DNA of 7,273 nt from JBHIDJ01 sp046760105 (GTDB lineage Bacteria; Pseudomonadota; Gammaproteobacteria; Acidiferrobacterales; SPGG2), in contig JBHIDJ010000144.1 in NCBI GenBank assembly GCA_046760105.1, forward strand, positions 1 to 7,273, written 5' to 3'. Below, piece after piece: positions 5,212 through 7,273 of the stretch (positions within the stretch are counted from its first letter, which is position 1; every line of letters begins with the position of its first letter). The notes beneath the pieces are model-generated. The model was not told the origin of the DNA and ran no database searches. It saw only the letters and a program-made list of their open reading frames with translations. The position numbers and the translations under genes are program-made.

Positions 5212-6870
5212 ATGACAACGATTGACACAGCCACTGGACTGTGCCGAAAAAGGGATAATCAGCGCGAGCTCGCTCCAGACGGCAGAGCGATATTCCGGAT
5301 CAGCTTCGTCTTTCTAATTCTCGGGTGGCTTGCAATCACATCCGCCAACGTCGTGGCGGCGGTTCAGAGTTCCGGTGCTAGTCCAGTCGTTGCCGTCGAT
5401 ATCTCTTTCTGGTCGGGCGACATTAACGCTAGCGAGGTCGCTTGCTGGCGGGATTCTGGAGTTCAACACGTGGTCACCGGCACGCAGGTTCCCGACATCA
5501 CGCGACAGCAACTCGAGATGGCCGTGGGTGGTGGAATGACCGTCGACGCCTATGTCGTGCTTTATTGGGACTTTGACATCACCCAACAAGTCCAGACTGC
5601 CCTCTCCATGATTGACGGCTTCCCAGTGCGGCGCCTGTGGCTGGACGTCGAGCAACCTCGGGGCAACTGGTCAGCATCTCAGCTGATCCAGAAAATCCAA
5701 TGGGGCGTGAATGCTTGCGGGACCATGCCGTGCGGGATCTACACGCGCAAGGTGTGGTGGCTAGACAACGTGGGTGATACCTCGGCGTTTTCCAGTCTAC
5801 CCATCTGGTATGCGTACTATGACGGGCAAAACGAGTTCAACGACTGGTACAACCCATTCTTTTGGTACGAAGGCCCGTTCGGTGGATGGTCGGATCCTAC
5901 GGGGAAACAGTATGACTCGGACTGGACGGCGCCCGACCTATGCGGAGTCAATGTCGACTACAACATCATGTACGTCGACAACGCCAACCCACCTGGTCCA
6001 CCGCCGGTGCCGCCCGCGCCGACGGGGCTTGCGCCAGATGGTACGACGATCACCACAAGTGCGGTGGCCCTCAGCGCTAATGCGATTACAGATGCCACGC
6101 GCTATCAGTTCGAAATAGAGTACTGGGACGGGGTGGCCTGGCGTTATTACTATACCTACGCGCCTGCAAGCAACGCACAAACCTTCTGGCCGGTGTATGC
6201 CAATAGCCAGTATCGCTGGCGCGTGCGTGCGCAGAACCAAGAGGGGTGGGGTGAGTGGTCCGCGTGGGCCACGTTTAACTTTGGAAGCGTTGGACCGCCA
6301 CCTGCGCCGATGCAGTTGAGTCCGGACAGCGGCGTAACTATCCCGACGGGCTCGGTGACCCTCAGCGCCAATGCGATTGCGGATGCCACACGCTACCAAT
6401 TTGAGATCTGGTATTGGGACGGGGTGGCGTGGCAGTACTACTACACTTACACACGGACCAGCAACGCACAGACGTTCTGGCCGGTGTACCATACCGCATA
6501 CCAATGGCGCCTCCGTGCTGAAAACCAGTACGGATGGGGTGAGTGGTCATCCTGGGCTACCTTCAACTTTGGAAACGTCAATACCCTGCCGCCCGCGCCG
6601 ACGGGGCTTGCGCCAGATGGTACGACGATCACCACAAGTGCGGTGGCCCTCAGCGCTAATGCGATTACAGATGCCACGCGCTATCAGTTCGAAATAGAGT
6701 ACTGGGACGGGGTGGCCTGGCGTTATTACTATACCTACGCGCCTGCAAGCAACGCACAAACCTTCTGGCCGGTGTATGCCAATAGCCAGTATCGCTGGCG
6801 CGTGCGTGCGCAGAACCAAGAGGGGTGGGGTGAGTGGTCCGCGTGGGCCAGCTTCAACTTTTTCCCATAG
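5212..6870 (+). CDS. Secreted GH25-type muramidase with three fibronectin-III-like modules
   Basis: A 552-residue exported protein. Residues 28-50 form a hydrophobic export segment after a long polar N-region, probably a signal peptide cleaved near VVAA-VQ. Residues 59-256 form a glycoside hydrolase family 25-like barrel: AVDISFW with Asp63, the DxE catalytic pair in LWLDVEQ (Asp145, Glu147), GIYT, LPIWYAYY, and a C-terminal KQYDSDW...GVNVDYN motif. GH25 enzymes cleave the MurNAc-GlcNAc bond of peptidoglycan. A proline hinge leads into three modules of about 90 residues (268-360, 364-455, 461-552). Each is built around YQFEI-YWDG-YYYTY and W-WR-RA-NQ-GWGEWS-W, a fibronectin-III-like fold rich in Trp and Tyr, probably for wall or sugar binding. 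The ATG follows AGAGGGGG by nine bases. The gene is monocistronic. The role could be wall remodelling or killing competitors; no immunity gene is evident. Confidence 0.9.
   Translation: MTTIDTATGLCRKRDNQRELAPDGRAIFRISFVFLILGWLAITSANVVAAVQSSGASPVVAVDISFWSGDINASEVACWRDSGVQHVVTGTQVPDITRQQLEMAVGGGMTVDAYVVLYWDFDITQQVQTALSMIDGFPVRRLWLDVEQPRGNWSASQLIQKIQWGVNACGTMPCGIYTRKVWWLDNVGDTSAFSSLPIWYAYYDGQNEFNDWYNPFFWYEGPFGGWSDPTGKQYDSDWTAPDLCGVNVDYNIMYVDNANPPGPPPVPPAPTGLAPDGTTITTSAVALSANAITDATRYQFEIEYWDGVAWRYYYTYAPASNAQTFWPVYANSQYRWRVRAQNQEGWGEWSAWATFNFGSVGPPPAPMQLSPDSGVTIPTGSVTLSANAIADATRYQFEIWYWDGVAWQYYYTYTRTSNAQTFWPVYHTAYQWRLRAENQYGWGEWSSWATFNFGNVNTLPPAPTGLAPDGTTITTSAVALSANAITDATRYQFEIEYWDGVAWRYYYTYAPASNAQTFWPVYANSQYRWRVRAQNQEGWGEWSAWASFNFFP
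6008..6271 (+). repeat. 264-bp perfect direct repeat, first copy (muramidase module 1)
   Basis: Identical base for base to 6587-6850, at a distance of 579 bp (193 codons), so the reading frame is kept. It covers nearly all of module 1. The module between the two copies has diverged considerably in sequence. Confidence 0.95.
6587..6850 (+). repeat. 264-bp perfect direct repeat, second copy (muramidase module 3)
   Basis: Exact copy of 6008-6271, ending 20 bases before the stop codon. Silent sites are also identical, so the duplication or gene conversion is recent compared with the split from module 2. Confidence 0.95.
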
Positions 6871-7200
6871 GGAACCACATTCGCCCGTTGAGGCGACATG
6901 ATCCAGTGAATCCAAGACCTCACCCTATGTCTCCTCATGTGTGGCGTTGCAAGACCTAACCCCGAATCTGGCCCCAGCTCTTAACCGAATAACCCGCCAG
7001 GGGCGAGTCTCAGGTAATTATTGTCACTGTACAAGCGGATTTTAATATTTGGGTATATTGATACGCCAAAATACAAATCAGTCAATGTTCATCCAGCTGT
7101 TAGTTGATCCTGTAAATGGAATTTTCACTTACATAAATTGTAAAAGGGACCGCCGAACTGGCGTGGCATTTCGCCTGCGTCACGCCCAGTCCATCAGCTC
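6871..7200. other. Non-coding spacer with AT-rich core
   Basis: No gene is seen in these 330 bases. The section about 7010-7150 is clearly AT-richer than the rest of the window. It contains TTGTCA (7021-7026) followed 17 bases later by AATATT, a possible sigma-70-type promoter on the plus strand with no gene after it inside the window. No terminator is evident after the muramidase gene. Confidence 0.45.
7157..7190 (-). terminator. Hairpin after the minus-strand partial gene
   Basis: ACTGGCGTG (7157-7165) pairs with CACGCCCAGT (7181-7190) with one bulged base, ten bases beyond the stop at 7201-7203 on the minus strand. A short CCCTTTT follows about ten bases later on that strand. The position is right for a terminator, but the U-tract is displaced. 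Confidence 0.4.
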
Positions 7201-7273
7201 CTAGGCCGCCTCGGCCGCCGCCGGCTTCTCCCAGGCAAACTTCTTGAACACAGCGTCCACCGGCGTCTTGGCA
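7201..7273 (-). CDS. C-terminal end of an unidentified protein (partial)
   Basis: The minus strand is open from the window edge to a TAG at 7201-7203 and reads AKTPVDAVFKKFAWEKPAAA followed by EAA and the stop. The Lys/Ala/Pro-rich end, high GC at third positions and a hairpin just after the stop suggest a real gene running out of the window. Only 23 residues are visible, too few to identify a family. Confidence 0.55.
   Translation of the reverse strand, partial: AKTPVDAVFKKFAWEKPAAAEAA

Noticed and set aside
4951..5215. Short frames on both strands in the divergent intergenic region
   Set aside because: No ribosome sites or domains. The minus one ends inside the dispersed repeat in a frame not conserved between copies.
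6008..6850. Repeats considered as a CRISPR array
   Set aside because: The units are about 280-bp coding modules in one reading frame, with no short repeat-spacer periodicity.
5938..6915. Minus-strand frames of 188 and 122 residues, partly identical to each other
   Set aside because: Antisense to the muramidase; their mutual identity only reflects the 264-bp direct repeat.

Overview
This is a loosely packed bacterial chromosomal window of moderately high G+C content. Shine-Dalgarno sites are good, and one Rho-independent terminator is excellent. The gene families (a ureohydrolase, a 3-hydroxyisobutyrate dehydrogenase-type reductase, a secreted GH25-like muramidase and an H1-like lysine-rich protein) would fit an environmental proteobacterium, but nothing in the sequence fixes the taxon. 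I see no phage structural genes, complete transposase, rRNA, tRNA or CRISPR array.

Layout, left to right. At 3-134 lies a dispersed repeat whose minus strand reads like protein. At 215-1162 (minus) is an agmatinase/arginase-family ureohydrolase, with a small one-helix membrane protein (1172-1387, minus) immediately upstream in probable operon. A gene-poor stretch (1388-1956) holds several inverted repeats and leads into a 63-residue Cys4 zinc-ribbon-like protein (1957-2148, plus) that ends in a strong terminator. At 2405-3370 (minus) is an NAD(P)-dependent beta-hydroxyacid dehydrogenase. Next to it, 3421-3559 holds an integron attC-like inverted repeat and a hairpin repeat that also occurs near 1507. 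At 3671-3997 (plus) is a small secreted protein. At 4127-4729 (minus) is a striking fusion of a histone-H1-like AKKK tail to an EF-Tu-domain-2-like beta barrel. A second full copy of the coding-like repeat lies at 4866-4974. At 5212-6870 (plus) is a secreted GH25-type muramidase with three fibronectin-III-like modules; modules 1 and 3 share 264 bp of perfect DNA identity. The window closes with an AT-rich non-coding stretch and the C-terminal end of a minus-strand gene (7201-7273).

The genes do not form one pathway. They look like separate small transcription units separated by repeat-bearing spacers, with alternating orientations and no shared operon except the membrane protein/ureohydrolase pair. 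The most unusual points are: the dispersed repeat whose copy-to-copy differences fall mainly at third codon positions of one minus-strand frame; the H1-tail/EF-Tu-barrel fusion; the perfect duplication inside the muramidase gene; and the structured leader in front of the zinc-ribbon gene. No complete, clearly new multi-gene system was found.
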